Below, piece after piece: positions 1-9,545 of a stretch of DNA of 64,000 nucleotides (position 1 is its first letter; every line of letters starts with the position of its first letter). The notes under the pieces are model-generated. The model did no database searches. It was not told the DNA's origin and was given only the letters and a program-made list of their open reading frames with translations. The stretch is from assembly GCA_028818155.1 (NCBI GenBank), contig JAPPOH010000005.1:112970-176969 (forward strand), in the 5' to 3' direction. Source of the DNA: Candidatus Woesearchaeota archaeon. Lineage in GTDB: Archaea; Nanobdellota; Nanobdellia; Woesearchaeales; UBA525. The position numbers were made by a program, and so were the translations under genes.

Positions 1-1176
1 GAAGAAAGCAGGGAAGAAGCGATCGAAAACATTGAGAAGCTTCACGGCAAGCTCTTACACAAGGCAATCTTCCTCCGTGAGGAGATTGAACTCATTGAGG
101 AGCGGTTCGAAGCGGTCCATAAAATGAAAGAGAGCAAGAAATTCTTTGTTCTTCAAGGCTGGGTTACCAAAACAGAGCGAAACATACTCAAGCGAAACAT
201 GCGAGAGGTTATCGTTCTTGAAGAAGAGCCAGAAGCAGGAGAAGAACCGCCTGTCAGGCTCACAAATCCAGGATTCTATAAGCCTTTTGAGATGCTGACA
301 GAATTGTATGCACTGCCAAAGTACAAGGATCTTGATCCGACGTTCATCGTTGCGCCATTATTCTTGATTTATGCAGGGTTCATGCTGACAGATTTCGTCT
401 ATGGCTTTGGTCTCGTCCTTTTAGGGAGCACATTATACTTCTTATTCAAACGACACGCGAAAGGTGTGTCTAACATGGGCATCAGCATTGGGTTCATCGG
501 CTTCTTCAGCATGATCTTCGGCGTGCTCACAGGCTCATATTTAGGAGATGCACCAAAATACTTCATGGGCCTCGAAACATCACAGATCGCGATCTGGAAG
601 GATCCGTTAGCCGATCCATTGTATTTCCTTATCATCTCATTAATCGTGGGTATTGTCCACTTGAACATCGGTCTTATTCTCGGTTTAACAGAAGATATTC
701 GCAAGAAAGCGTGGAAAACGATGATGAGCGACCGTGTTGTCTGGTGGGTCTTACAACTCGCAGTCTTGGCATTCGTCTTGAAATTGAGTTTGCTTGGAAA
801 GATACTGCTCGGGCTCACCGTCTTAATGGTGATCGTCCTCCAAGGTCCTTTGGGATTGCTTGGCATGACGGGTTTTATGGGCGATGTTATCAGTTATAGC
901 AGGTTGTTCGCCCTTGCGTTATCCACAGCAGGTATCGCAATGACTGTTAATTTGTTAGCAGACATGATGACGGGCATCCCATACGTTGGATTCGTCCTTG
1001 CTGCGATCATTTTCATTAGCGGTCACTTATTCAGCTTCGCAATGAACGCGCTTGGGAGCTTTGTGCATAGTATTCGTTTACAATTCGTGGAGTTCTTCAG
1101 CAAGTTCTACGAGGGTGGCGGTGATAAGTTCGAGCCATTCAAGGAAGAACGTGTCTACACAGAGGTGCGCTCGTGA
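1..1176 (+). CDS. atpI: A-type ATP synthase subunit I (a subunit), 3' part
   Basis: This is the C-terminal 391 residues of the membrane stator subunit, which forms the ion half-channels against the K rotor. The frame is open from base 1, so the gene begins upstream of the window. An Met at 124 is internal, because the charged coiled-coil residues before it read through in frame. A soluble part (to about residue 95) is followed by about seven membrane segments. The conserved late helix with the segment GDVISYSRLFALALST matches the family's ion-channel helix with its essential Arg. The stop codon overlaps the next start (GTGA), so it is translationally coupled to atpK. Confidence 0.95.
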   Translation, partial: EESREEAIENIEKLHGKLLHKAIFLREEIELIEERFEAVHKMKESKKFFVLQGWVTKTERNILKRNMREVIVLEEEPEAGEEPPVRLTNPGFYKPFEMLTELYALPKYKDLDPTFIVAPLFLIYAGFMLTDFVYGFGLVLLGSTLYFLFKRHAKGVSNMGISIGFIGFFSMIFGVLTGSYLGDAPKYFMGLETSQIAIWKDPLADPLYFLIISLIVGIVHLNIGLILGLTEDIRKKAWKTMMSDRVVWWVLQLAVLAFVLKLSLLGKILLGLTVLMVIVLQGPLGLLGMTGFMGDVISYSRLFALALSTAGIAMTVNLLADMMTGIPYVGFVLAAIIFISGHLFSFAMNALGSFVHSIRLQFVEFFSKFYEGGGDKFEPFKEERVYTEVRS

Positions 1177-4100
1177 ACACGATCAGTGGCATGGCTATTG
1201 AGCACGCGTCTGTGAGCCAAGCACTCGCTGTTGCGCCTGAAGTTGCTGCTGGTGCGATGGACGCCGCGGTGAATATGACGAATGTGACTGCAACGGGCAT
1301 GTTTGGCGGTATGTTTGAGGGACAGATCACAGGCGCTGGCGTCGCGATGGTCGGCGCAGGTATTGCGGTGAGTGTTGCAGGCTTGGCAAGTGCAATTGGC
1401 GCGGGTATCGTAGGTGCTGCTGGCGCGAAGAGCGTTGCTGAGGACCCAAAGAACTTCAGTACGAGCTTACTTTTCCAGGCACTGCCACAAACACAAGGTA
1501 TTTACGGCTTTTTGATCGCTATTCTCATCTTACTTGGCGCTGGCGTCGTTGGCGCCGCAAAAGATATCACGCTCGCACAAGGTCTTGGCGCGCTCGGTGC
1601 AGGCTTGGCTGTTGGTCTTGGCGCTGTGTCCGCGATTGGGCAGGGTATTGCTGCAGCTGCAGGTATTGGTGCCGTAGGTCAGGACAAGAAAATGTTCGGA
1701 AAAGGAATATTATTCTCCGTGCTTCCTGAGACGCAAGCACTGTATGGCTTCATTATTAGTATCTTGATCCTCATTGGTATGGGGTTGTTTGGCGCTGCGA
1801 AGGGCAACGTCACGATGGTTATGGGCTGGGCCGCTATTGGTGCTGGCCTCGCTGCGGGCATTGCCGCTTTAAGTGCGATTGGACAGGGTATCGCTGCCGC
1901 TGGTGGCATTGGTGCTGTGCTTGAGAAAGGAAAAACCTTCGGAAAGAGTATTCTGTTCGCTGTGCTCCCTGAGACGCAGGCGCTCTACGGTTTTATTATC
2001 GCTATTTTGATCTTAATCGGTTTCGGCATCCTTGGCTCGCCGCTTGGCGAATTGAGTATGGGTGTCGGGATGTTCGCAGTTGCAGCAGGCTTGTCCGTGG
2101 GTATTGCCGCTTTAAGTGCGATTGGGCAGGGTATTGCTGCTGCTAGCGGTATTGGCGCAGTGGCGAAGGATGACAAAGTTTTCGGCAAGGGGATTTTGTT
2201 TTCTGTGTTGCCTGAGACGCAGGCACTGTATGGGTTCTTGATTGCCGTGCTCTTGCTTGTTGGTGGTGGCATCGTTGGTGGTGCGAAAGCAGGGATTGAC
2301 ACAGCACTCGGCGTGATTGCGATTGGCGCCTCACTCTCTGTAGGTATTTCAGCTCTCTCTGCTATTGGCCAAGGTATTTCAGCTGCTGCAGGTATCTCTG
2401 CGGTTGCTGAACGGAAGGAAATGTTCGGAAAGTCTATTATCTTCAGTATTATTCCTGAGACGCAAGCGCTCATGGGCTTCTTGATTGCGATCCTAATTCT
2501 CATTGGCACGGGTGTCATTGGTGCTGCGAAAGCTGGTTTAACTATTCCAATGGGCCTTGTCGCGATTGGTGCAGGCCTTGCCGTTGGTATTGCAGCTATT
2601 TCAGCCGTGGGTCAAGGAAGTGTTATTACAAGTGGCATTGCCGCTGTCGCGAAAGATGCGAAGATGTTCGGTAAGTCATTGCTCTTTGGTGTCTTGCCGC
2701 AGACGCAGGCGTTGTATGGTTTCCTCATTGCTATTCTCTTATTGGTTGGCGGCGGGATTATCGGCGCCACGAAGGCAGGATTAACGACCGCTGTTGGGTT
2801 AGTCGCGATTGGCGCTGGTCTTTCAGTAGGACTTGGTGCTATTTCTGCTATCGGTCAGGGTATAGCTGCTTCGTCTGGTGTCACAGCAGCTGCAAAGGAC
2901 AAGAAGATGTTCGGCAAGAGCATTTTGTTCTCTGTCTTGCCTGAGACGCAAGCGCTGTATGGCTTCTTGATCGGTATCTTACTCCTTGTGGGAGGAGGTA
3001 TCATGGGTGCAGCACAGGCTGGTTTGTCTATCGCTGTTGGCCTCGTTGCTCTTGGCGCTGGTTTATCTGTTGGCGTTGCTGCTATCTCTGCTATTGGCCA
3101 GGGTACAGTCGCAGCTTCCGGTATTGGCGCGACGTTAGAAAAGCCAAAAACGTTCGGGAAGGCGATTTTATTCAGTGTTCTTCCAGAAACACAAGCATTG
3201 TATGGGTTCTTGATAGCTGTCTTACTCTTGGTTGGCGGTGGCATTATGGGCGCTGTCAAAGTCGGTATTACGACGCCGATGGGCATTGTTGCGCTTGGCG
3301 CAGCACTCGCAGTGGGATTAGCGTCCATCTCCGCGATCGGTCAGGGAGCTGCAGCTTCCTCAGGCATTGGCTCTGTGACAGAAAACCCTGAGATGTTTGG
3401 TAAATCTATTATCTTCAGTATTATTCCAGAAACACAGGCGTTGATGGGGTTCCTCATCGCCATTCTCATATTAATAGGATCGGGCTTGATGGGTGCAGTG
3501 AAACTTGGCTTGACCAGTGCTATGGGTATCATCTCTATTGGCGCGGGTCTCGCAATTGGCCTTGCAGCGATTAGCGCTGTGGGCCAGGGTTTCGTTGTGT
3601 CCAGTGGTATTGGCACAGTGGCAAAGGACAAGAAAATGTTTGGGAAGGCGCTCTTATTTGGTGTCTTGCCGCAAACACAGGCGCTCTATGGTTTTTTAGT
3701 TGCAATCTTACTTTTGGTTGGTGGCGGCGTGATTGGCGCGATCAAGCCAGGGATTGAGCTCCCAATTGGCTTGTTGGCAATGGGTGCAGGGTTAGCTGTT
3801 GGTCTTGGCGCAATTAGCGCTGTGGGCCAGGGTATCGTTGCTGCATCTGGCGTGAACGTTGTCGGACAGAACAACAGAATGTTCGGGAAGGGGATTTTGT
3901 TTTCTGTCTTGCCTGAGACGCAGGCGTTGTATGGCTTCTTGGTCGCAATCTTATTGCTTGTTGGTGGCGGTGTCGTTGGCACATTGAAAGCAGGGCTCAC
4001 GCTCCCAGCAGGGTTAATCGCGGTTGGTGCTGGCCTCAGTATCGGAATTGCTGCTATCAGCGCCATTGGTCAAGGCCTTGCTGCCTCTTCCGGTATTGGC

Positions 4101-4466
4101 GCTGTTTCCGAGAAGGAAAAAATGTTCGGCCGCGGTATTTTATTCAGCGTCTTGCCTGAGACGCAGGCGTTGTACGGTATTATCATTAGCATCTTGCTCA
4201 TGACAGGGGCAGGATTACTCGGATCACTGAAAGCAGGTATCACGTGGCTCCAAGGTATTGGTGCGATCGGCGTTGGACTCACCATGGGCTTCGCAGCAAT
4301 CTCTGCAATCGGTCAGGGTGTCGTTGCAGCTGGGAGCGTTGGCGCATCGTTACGTGATCAAAAGAGCATGGGGAAAGGATTAGTGTTAAGCGTCATTCCG
4401 GAGACGTACGCAATCTTCGGTCTATTGATCGCAATCCTCGTTATGCTCGGACTCAAACTCATCTAG
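1173..4466 (+). CDS. atpK: A-type ATP synthase subunit K, giant 13-hairpin proteolipid
   Basis: This is the rotor-ring (c) subunit of 1097 residues; usual K subunits have one to three hairpins. There are 13 two-helix hairpins. Helix 1 of hairpins 2-13 carries A(I/V)GQG, and helix 2 carries P(E/Q)TQALYG or a variant. The residue at the ion-binding position is at 106, 186, 267, 348, 429, 510, 591, 672, 753, 834, 915, 996 and 1077, so spacing is exactly 81 after the first. It is Glu at ten sites and Gln at 106, 510 and 834. Hairpin 1 also has AIGAG instead of GQG. A roughly 45-residue Met/Ala-rich stretch precedes hairpin 1. The start is GTG at 1173, overlapping atpI; ATG at 1191 is an alternative. 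The GQG plus PET pattern resembles Na+-binding archaeal rotors, but ion choice is an inference. Confidence 0.95.
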   Translation: MNTISGMAIEHASVSQALAVAPEVAAGAMDAAVNMTNVTATGMFGGMFEGQITGAGVAMVGAGIAVSVAGLASAIGAGIVGAAGAKSVAEDPKNFSTSLLFQALPQTQGIYGFLIAILILLGAGVVGAAKDITLAQGLGALGAGLAVGLGAVSAIGQGIAAAAGIGAVGQDKKMFGKGILFSVLPETQALYGFIISILILIGMGLFGAAKGNVTMVMGWAAIGAGLAAGIAALSAIGQGIAAAGGIGAVLEKGKTFGKSILFAVLPETQALYGFIIAILILIGFGILGSPLGELSMGVGMFAVAAGLSVGIAALSAIGQGIAAASGIGAVAKDDKVFGKGILFSVLPETQALYGFLIAVLLLVGGGIVGGAKAGIDTALGVIAIGASLSVGISALSAIGQGISAAAGISAVAERKEMFGKSIIFSIIPETQALMGFLIAILILIGTGVIGAAKAGLTIPMGLVAIGAGLAVGIAAISAVGQGSVITSGIAAVAKDAKMFGKSLLFGVLPQTQALYGFLIAILLLVGGGIIGATKAGLTTAVGLVAIGAGLSVGLGAISAIGQGIAASSGVTAAAKDKKMFGKSILFSVLPETQALYGFLIGILLLVGGGIMGAAQAGLSIAVGLVALGAGLSVGVAAISAIGQGTVAASGIGATLEKPKTFGKAILFSVLPETQALYGFLIAVLLLVGGGIMGAVKVGITTPMGIVALGAALAVGLASISAIGQGAAASSGIGSVTENPEMFGKSIIFSIIPETQALMGFLIAILILIGSGLMGAVKLGLTSAMGIISIGAGLAIGLAAISAVGQGFVVSSGIGTVAKDKKMFGKALLFGVLPQTQALYGFLVAILLLVGGGVIGAIKPGIELPIGLLAMGAGLAVGLGAISAVGQGIVAASGVNVVGQNNRMFGKGILFSVLPETQALYGFLVAILLLVGGGVVGTLKAGLTLPAGLIAVGAGLSIGIAAISAIGQGLAASSGIGAVSEKEKMFGRGILFSVLPETQALYGIIISILLMTGAGLLGSLKAGITWLQGIGAIGVGLTMGFAAISAIGQGVVAAGSVGASLRDQKSMGKGLVLSVIPETYAIFGLLIAILVMLGLKLI
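1320..4463 (+). repeat. 13-fold internal hairpin repeat of atpK, 243-bp period
   Basis: The coding repeat has a 243-bp unit. No length change separates hairpins 2 to 13, since their PET/PQT codons are all exactly 243 bp apart. A higher-order pattern is visible. Hairpin 5 and hairpin 9 both read IIPETQALMG. Hairpins 6 and 10 are both Gln versions preceded by LLFGVLPQTQ. This suggests that a four-hairpin block (5-8) was duplicated to give 9-12. Confidence 0.9.
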
Positions 4467-4475
4467 AGGGATAGC

Positions 4476-5033
4476 ATGAAAGGCATCGAAAAAATCAAGA
4501 AAAAAATCATGGCGGACGCTTCTAAGGAGGCATCGTCAGCAAGAGCTGCTGCGCGCAAAGAAGCGAAAGGACTGCAGCAGAAGCACAAAACACAACACGA
4601 TGAATACAAGGAACACTTCAACGAGCGAACGAAAGCGCTCGTCGCGAGCTTACAGCAGAAGAGCCTTGCGCAAGCACGCTTGGACGTTAAAAAGTCTATT
4701 TTGCAAAAGCGAGAGGAGATTATTGATGAGAACATTGCTACTGTTGTAGACAAGCTTGACCATGGGAGTAAGAACTATGAGCGATTCCTCAAAAGCATGA
4801 TCGATGCAAACCTCGCACACCTCTCTGGCAACATCACTGTACACTGCAGCAAAGATGATGTCTCGTTAGCGAAGCAACTGCTCGCTGACAAGGCGACAGT
4901 CAAAGAAGCAGACCTGACGGGCGGCCTTGTCTTCGAGGATGCATCTGGCAAGCGAGTAGATGCAAGCTTATCTGCAGTACTAGAAGCAAAGAAAGACACA
5001 ATCAGACAGGAGGTAGCAGCACTGCTACAGTAA
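4476..5033 (+). CDS. atpE: A-type ATP synthase subunit E (peripheral stalk)
   Basis: This 185-residue protein is the stalk subunit that, with subunit H/G, links A3B3 to subunit I. Residues 1 to about 100 form a long charged helix rich in Ala, Lys and Glu, typical of the coiled-coil stalk. A globular C-terminal domain follows, with the family-like segment LTGGLVFEDASGKRVDASL. It lies 9 bp after atpK and 2 bp before atpC within the operon. Confidence 0.92.
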   Translation: MKGIEKIKKKIMADASKEASSARAAARKEAKGLQQKHKTQHDEYKEHFNERTKALVASLQQKSLAQARLDVKKSILQKREEIIDENIATVVDKLDHGSKNYERFLKSMIDANLAHLSGNITVHCSKDDVSLAKQLLADKATVKEADLTGGLVFEDASGKRVDASLSAVLEAKKDTIRQEVAALLQ

Positions 5034-5035
5034 CT

Positions 5036-6055
5036 ATGGATATCATCATCGGAGCGGTCATTGGCTTTGTCCTCGTTGTCTCAGCAGTCGTTGTTGGGCC
5101 AACAGTCAAGATGGCAGTCGGCGTTGCTCCATATTTGTACACGAACACGCGCTGCAGCGCAAAGAGCGGCCTCCTCTTGAAGAGAAAAACGTATGACAGT
5201 CTTTTAGCGAGCACATACGTCAAAGAAGTCTATGCTGAATTAGAAGAAACATCGTACAGCCATGTGGTGGAGCATGCAAACGAGTTCGGCGGCGCCTCTG
5301 TGTTGTTAGATAAAGATCTTTATGAGACATATACGTGGCTTGAGGATGTTATGCCAGAGAAGATCCGGCCAATCATCACGGCAATGAAGATGAAATTCGA
5401 AGTGCAGCAACTCAAAGAAGCAATGAACGCACTCGCTGACAATGAGCGGCCAGGCGAGATGCAGTATATTTCAAACCCAAATACTCGGCTCAAGTGTGAG
5501 GAAGCATCCGATATCAATTCCTTAGTCACTGCTCTTGAAGGCACGCCATACGGTGACCTCGTTTCAGGGAGCGCTCCTGCTACAGAGTTAGATAGACACT
5601 ATCTCTTGAGCGTTATGGATGCGATTGACTCCTGCAAGGATCAGAAAGCGGCGGAACCATTCAGGGAATATTGGAGGAGAATGATCGACTTCGCAAACAT
5701 CCGCGTCGCTCTTCGTCGAATGAGCGAAGATGCTGACCTGCCATTCGTGCAAGGCGGCACGATACGCGTGAAGAAACTACAGAATGTCGGAGACAAGAAC
5801 CAACTCGTGGAGCTCCTTCAGAAAACACCATACACCGTTGATGTTGCGAGCGCAGGTATCAAGCTCGAGCAAGCATTCCTGCAGGCGATCAGCACGGAAG
5901 GAGCACGGTCCAGTGCTAAGCACCCGTTGAAAGCAGGACCGGTCGTGAACTTCCTGATTCAGAAGGAACTAGAAGTAAGAAACTTGAATATTATTTTGAA
6001 ATTGAAAGCGGAGGGATTCAAAGCAGACGAAATCAACGATCTGCTCGTCGTCTAA
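5036..6055 (+). CDS. atpC: A-type ATP synthase subunit C (central stalk socket)
   Basis: This 339-residue AC39/NtpC-type subunit sits on the rotor ring and connects it to the D-F shaft. After a hydrophobic N-terminal segment (about residues 3-25), the YLYTNTRCSAKSGLLL start typical of the family follows, then three helical-bundle repeats. The hydrophobic N-terminus is not unique; I recall similar extensions in Thermococcales C subunits. It lies between E and F with 2-bp gaps. Confidence 0.92.
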   Translation: MDIIIGAVIGFVLVVSAVVVGPTVKMAVGVAPYLYTNTRCSAKSGLLLKRKTYDSLLASTYVKEVYAELEETSYSHVVEHANEFGGASVLLDKDLYETYTWLEDVMPEKIRPIITAMKMKFEVQQLKEAMNALADNERPGEMQYISNPNTRLKCEEASDINSLVTALEGTPYGDLVSGSAPATELDRHYLLSVMDAIDSCKDQKAAEPFREYWRRMIDFANIRVALRRMSEDADLPFVQGGTIRVKKLQNVGDKNQLVELLQKTPYTVDVASAGIKLEQAFLQAISTEGARSSAKHPLKAGPVVNFLIQKELEVRNLNIILKLKAEGFKADEINDLLVV

Positions 6056-6057
6056 AA

Positions 6058-6354
6058 ATGGATATCGCAATCATCGCAGATGAAGACACAGTACTTGGCT
6101 TCAAGTTAGCAGGCGTCAAGAACGCAACAGTCTACAAAGAAGACAATGCAAAGGAAGCTGTTAACGAGTACAAGAATGCGAAAATCGTCATCGTCACAGA
6201 AAAAGTAGCAGCGAAGCTCAAAGAGCAAGAGCTGCTTGACAATATGCATGGTGTTGTGGCAGAGATTCCTGACAAATCAGGATCCACTGGCGCAGCACTC
6301 GAGAATATCAGCACGATGCTTGAGGAAGCAATCGGTGTGAAATTAAAATCATAG
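6058..6354 (+). CDS. atpF: A-type ATP synthase subunit F
   Basis: This 98-residue small alpha/beta subunit binds the D shaft. It starts MDIAIIADEDTVLGFKLAGV, which fits the family N-terminus (a DxDTVxGF-like motif), and its length is usual. It lies 2 bp after atpC and 10 bp before atpA. Confidence 0.92.
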   Translation: MDIAIIADEDTVLGFKLAGVKNATVYKEDNAKEAVNEYKNAKIVIVTEKVAAKLKEQELLDNMHGVVAEIPDKSGSTGAALENISTMLEEAIGVKLKS

Positions 6355-6364
6355 GTGATACAGT

Positions 6365-8119
6365 ATGAAAGGAAAAATTATCAGGGTCGCCGGACCTGTC
6401 GTTGTAGCAAAGGGCATGGCGGGCGTCAAAATGTACGAAGTCGTCAAAGTCGGCGAACAAGGCCTCGTTGGTGAGGTTATTGAACTCGAAGGCGACCAAG
6501 CAACGATTCAGGTCTATGAAGAGACCACAGGCATTGGCCCAGGCGCAGCAGTTGTTGGCACTGGCCAATCATTGAGCGTCGAGCTCGGTCCTGGTGTTAT
6601 CGCAAACATCTATGATGGTATTATGCGTCCACTCGAGATTTTGAAGGAAGAAACCGGCGTATTCCTTGCTCGTGGTGTGACTGCGGACAATATCGATCAC
6701 AAGAAAAAGTGGAAGTTCAAACCGGTCGTCAAGAAAGGTGACAGTGTCTCCGGCGGCACGATCATCGGCGAAGTTGACGAGACAGGGAGTGTCGTTCATA
6801 AAGTAATGATCCCACCTGAGATTGAAGGTGAACTCACGATGCTTGCTTCAGCGGGCTCGTACACGGTTAAGGATGTCGTGGCAAAGGTCAAGACAACGAA
6901 CGGCGAGGAAGAAATTTGCATGAGTCAGAAGTGGCCTGTGAGAGTGGCGAGACCATACAAAGAGAAACAAGAGCCGTCCATTCCGCTCGTTACAGGAACA
7001 CGTGTCATTGACACGATCGCTCCTGTCGCGAAAGGCGGAACGGCAATGATCCCAGGTGCGTTCGGAACGGGAAAGACAGTGACGCAGCAAAGCCTCGCAA
7101 AATGGTCCGACGCTGAGATCATCGTGTACATTGGTTGTGGAGAGCGTGGTAACGAAATGACGGAAGTGCTGACAACATTCCCCCACTTAATCGATCCAAA
7201 GACGGGGAATAAGTTGCTTGAGCGAACGGTTATCATCGCAAACACAAGTAACATGCCTGTAGCGGCACGAGAAGCAAGCGTCTACACAGGGATTACCGTT
7301 GCAGAATACTTCAGAGACATGGGGTACAGCGTCGCGTTAATGGCAGACTCCACGTCACGATGGGCAGAAGCGATGAGAGAAATCTCTGGTCGGTTAGAGG
7401 AGATGCCTGGTGAAGAAGCATATCCTGCATATCTTTCTACCAGATTGAGTCAGTTCTACGAGCGAGCTGGCCGTGTTACAACATTGAACGGCAGCGAAGG
7501 AAGCCTCTCCGTTATTGGGGCTGTTTCTCCACCTGGTGGAGACTTCTCCGAGCCAGTAACACAAAACACGCTCCGTGTAAATAAAGTGTTCTGGGCGCTG
7601 GACAAGAACCTTGCAAGTAGAAGGCACTTCCCAGCTATCAACTGGTTGCAAAGCTACTCCTTGTACCTTGATGGCGTGACGCCATGGTATGAAGAGAAGC
7701 AAGCAGGTTGGCGAGACATGCGTGACGAAGCTCGGAAGCTCTTACAGAAAGAGGAGAAGCTCCAAGAAATCGTCCAGCTCGTCGGTCCGGATGCACTCCC
7801 TGACAACGAGCGATTAATTCTTGAAGTCACGAAGCTCCTTCGTGAGGACTTCTTGCAGCAAAACGCATTCCACGATGTGGACGCATTCTGTCCAATTGAA
7901 AAACAAAATCAGATGTTGAGCCTTATTCTCAGGTTCTACAAACTCGCAACGGAAGCTGTCGAGCGTGGCGCTGACGTGAAAGATATTGCGAAGATGAAAA
8001 TCAAGCAACCAATCGCACGTATGAAGGAGCATGACAACAAAACGTTCAGTAAACACCACGACGAACTCCTCAAGAAAATGGAAGCGGAGTTCAAAGGAAT
8101 GGGTGGTAAAAATGAGTAA
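6365..8119 (+). CDS. atpA: A-type ATP synthase catalytic subunit A
   Basis: This 584-residue protein carries the catalytic nucleotide site of the A3B3 head. The Walker A loop GAFGTGKT is at residues 231-238. The non-homologous region typical of A subunits, with VHKVMIPP, precedes it. The catalytic-loop segment GCGERGNEM and the [25 protein letters not shown] region follow. The P-loop is not interrupted, although this site carries an intein in some other archaea. The last 8 bp overlap atpB. Confidence 0.97.
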   Translation: MKGKIIRVAGPVVVAKGMAGVKMYEVVKVGEQGLVGEVIELEGDQATIQVYEETTGIGPGAAVVGTGQSLSVELGPGVIANIYDGIMRPLEILKEETGVFLARGVTADNIDHKKKWKFKPVVKKGDSVSGGTIIGEVDETGSVVHKVMIPPEIEGELTMLASAGSYTVKDVVAKVKTTNGEEEICMSQKWPVRVARPYKEKQEPSIPLVTGTRVIDTIAPVAKGGTAMIPGAFGTGKTVTQQSLAKWSDAEIIVYIGCGERGNEMTEVLTTFPHLIDPKTGNKLLERTVIIANTSNMPVAAREASVYTGITVAEYFRDMGYSVALMADSTSRWAEAMREISGRLEEMPGEEAYPAYLSTRLSQFYERAGRVTTLNGSEGSLSVIGAVSPPGGDFSEPVTQNTLRVNKVFWALDKNLASRRHFPAINWLQSYSLYLDGVTPWYEEKQAGWRDMRDEARKLLQKEEKLQEIVQLVGPDALPDNERLILEVTKLLREDFLQQNAFHDVDAFCPIEKQNQMLSLILRFYKLATEAVERGADVKDIAKMKIKQPIARMKEHDNKTFSKHHDELLKKMEAEFKGMGGKNE

Positions 8120-9488
8120 AAACGTCGAATACAATACGATCAAAGAGATCGCAGGCCCAATTGTCGTCGTTGAAGGCGTCGAAGGCGTCAGCTACGGTGA
8201 GCTCGTGCAAATTACTGCAGGAGACGGCAAGAAGCGAACAGGACAAGTGCTTGACGCACGTTCCGGTACAGCAATTGTGCAAGTCTTCGAGGGTTCCTCC
8301 GGCCTTGATACAAAGAACACTCGCGTGAAGTTCACAGGCGAGACAATGAAAATAGGGTTATCAGAAGAGGTTGTCGGTCGTATCTTCAACGGCCTCGGCA
8401 AACCACTGGATAAGAACCCAGATATCATTCCTGAAAAGGAACTTGATGTGAACGGCCTTGCTATTAATCCGAGTGCGCGTGAATTCCCTGAAGAGTTCAT
8501 CCAGACAGGTATCAGCACGATTGACACAATGAACACGCTTGTCCGTGGTCAGAAGCTCCCGATTTTCTCTGAATCGGGCTTACCACACAACCAGCTTGCA
8601 GCACAGATTGCTCGTCAAGCAAGAACACGCTCCGGGAAGGAGAAATTCGCGGTTGTGTTTGCGGCGATGGGTATTACGTTCGAAGAAGCAAAGTTCTTCA
8701 TGAACGACTTTGAAAGGACAGGTGCGATCGAGAACATGGTCGCGTTCATTAATTTGGCTGACGACCCGACAATTGAGCGTATTATCACGCCACGAATTGC
8801 TCTGACAACCGCGGAGTACCTCGCGTACGAAAAAGGCATGCACGTATTGGTCATCCTTACAGACATGACGAACTACTGTGAAGCACTCCGTGAAATTTCT
8901 GCAGCTCGATCTGAGATCCCAGGAAGGAGAGGCTATCCAGGGTACACGTACACTGACTTGGCTAACTTGTACGAGCGAGCTGGAAAGATTGAAGGGAAGC
9001 CAGGATCTGTGACGCAGATTCCAATCCTGACAATGCCGCAAGGGGACATTTCACACCCTGTTCCGGATTTGACCGGCTATATCACTGAGGGCCAGATTGT
9101 GGTTGTGAAGGATTTGCACGAGAAAGCGATCTACCCGCCTGTGAACCCACTCCCTTCGCTGAGTCGTTTGATGAACGAAGGTATTGGAAAGGGCAAGACG
9201 CGTGACGACCACTCAGGTGTTGCGAACCAATTGTATGCAGCATTCGCTGAAGGTGTTGATCTCCGTGATCTTGTTGCAGTTGTTGGTGAAGATGCACTCT
9301 CTGATCGAGATAGATTGTATCTGAAGTTCTCTGAGCGGTTCGAGAATGAGTTTATCAGACAAGGTGCAGATGAAGATCGAAGTATTGAAGACAGCTTGGA
9401 GATCGGTTGGAAACTCCTCAACACGTTGCCACGTGAAGAGTTGAAAAAGATCAGCGAGAAACACTTGGATACGTACTACGAGAAATAA
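8112..9488 (+). CDS. atpB: A-type ATP synthase regulatory subunit B
   Basis: This 458-residue non-catalytic partner of subunit A lacks a P-loop, having [18 protein letters not shown] at the equivalent place. It contains the conserved [19 protein letters not shown] segment and ends with the usual helical C-terminus. I chose the ATG at 8112 rather than in-frame codons back to 8031: the extra 27 residues would be basic and unlike the family, and the 8-bp overlap with atpA (ATGAGTAA) is a normal coupled start. Confidence 0.97.
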   Translation: MSKNVEYNTIKEIAGPIVVVEGVEGVSYGELVQITAGDGKKRTGQVLDARSGTAIVQVFEGSSGLDTKNTRVKFTGETMKIGLSEEVVGRIFNGLGKPLDKNPDIIPEKELDVNGLAINPSAREFPEEFIQTGISTIDTMNTLVRGQKLPIFSESGLPHNQLAAQIARQARTRSGKEKFAVVFAAMGITFEEAKFFMNDFERTGAIENMVAFINLADDPTIERIITPRIALTTAEYLAYEKGMHVLVILTDMTNYCEALREISAARSEIPGRRGYPGYTYTDLANLYERAGKIEGKPGSVTQIPILTMPQGDISHPVPDLTGYITEGQIVVVKDLHEKAIYPPVNPLPSLSRLMNEGIGKGKTRDDHSGVANQLYAAFAEGVDLRDLVAVVGEDALSDRDRLYLKFSERFENEFIRQGADEDRSIEDSLEIGWKLLNTLPREELKKISEKHLDTYYEK

Positions 9489-9521
9489 TATGGTGAACAA
9501 AAACAACATTTTTGGCACCCC

Positions 9522-9545
9522 CAGAAATCACCGAGGTGATTTCTG
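9522..9545 (+). promoter_or_regulatory. Perfect 24-nt hairpin containing the atpD ribosome-binding site
   Basis: Two 11-nt arms (CAGAAATCACC and GGTGATTTCTG) separated by GA form a perfect inverted repeat that abuts the atpD ATG at 9546. The downstream arm contains the GGTGAT ribosome-binding site, so folding would hide it. It lies in the 57-nt gap between atpB and atpD, the largest gap in the operon. A regulatory role is inferred; a palindromic protein-binding site is the alternative. Confidence 0.7.

Noticed and set aside
1679..4285. Several minus-strand open frames across atpK
   Set aside because: They repeat every 243 bp with the hairpin repeats and are shadows of the repetitive coding strand.
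5036..5110. The hydrophobic N-terminus of subunit C as a novel membrane anchor
   Set aside because: As far as I recall, similar extensions occur in Thermococcales C subunits, so it is not unusual enough to report.
8031..8111. An upstream start for atpB
   Set aside because: The extra 27 residues are a basic read-through of the end of atpA in another frame and do not match the B family.
6365..8119. An intein in the catalytic ATP synthase subunit
   Set aside because: The P-loop region, a common intein site in archaeal A subunits, is intact (GAFGTGKT) and the length is normal.
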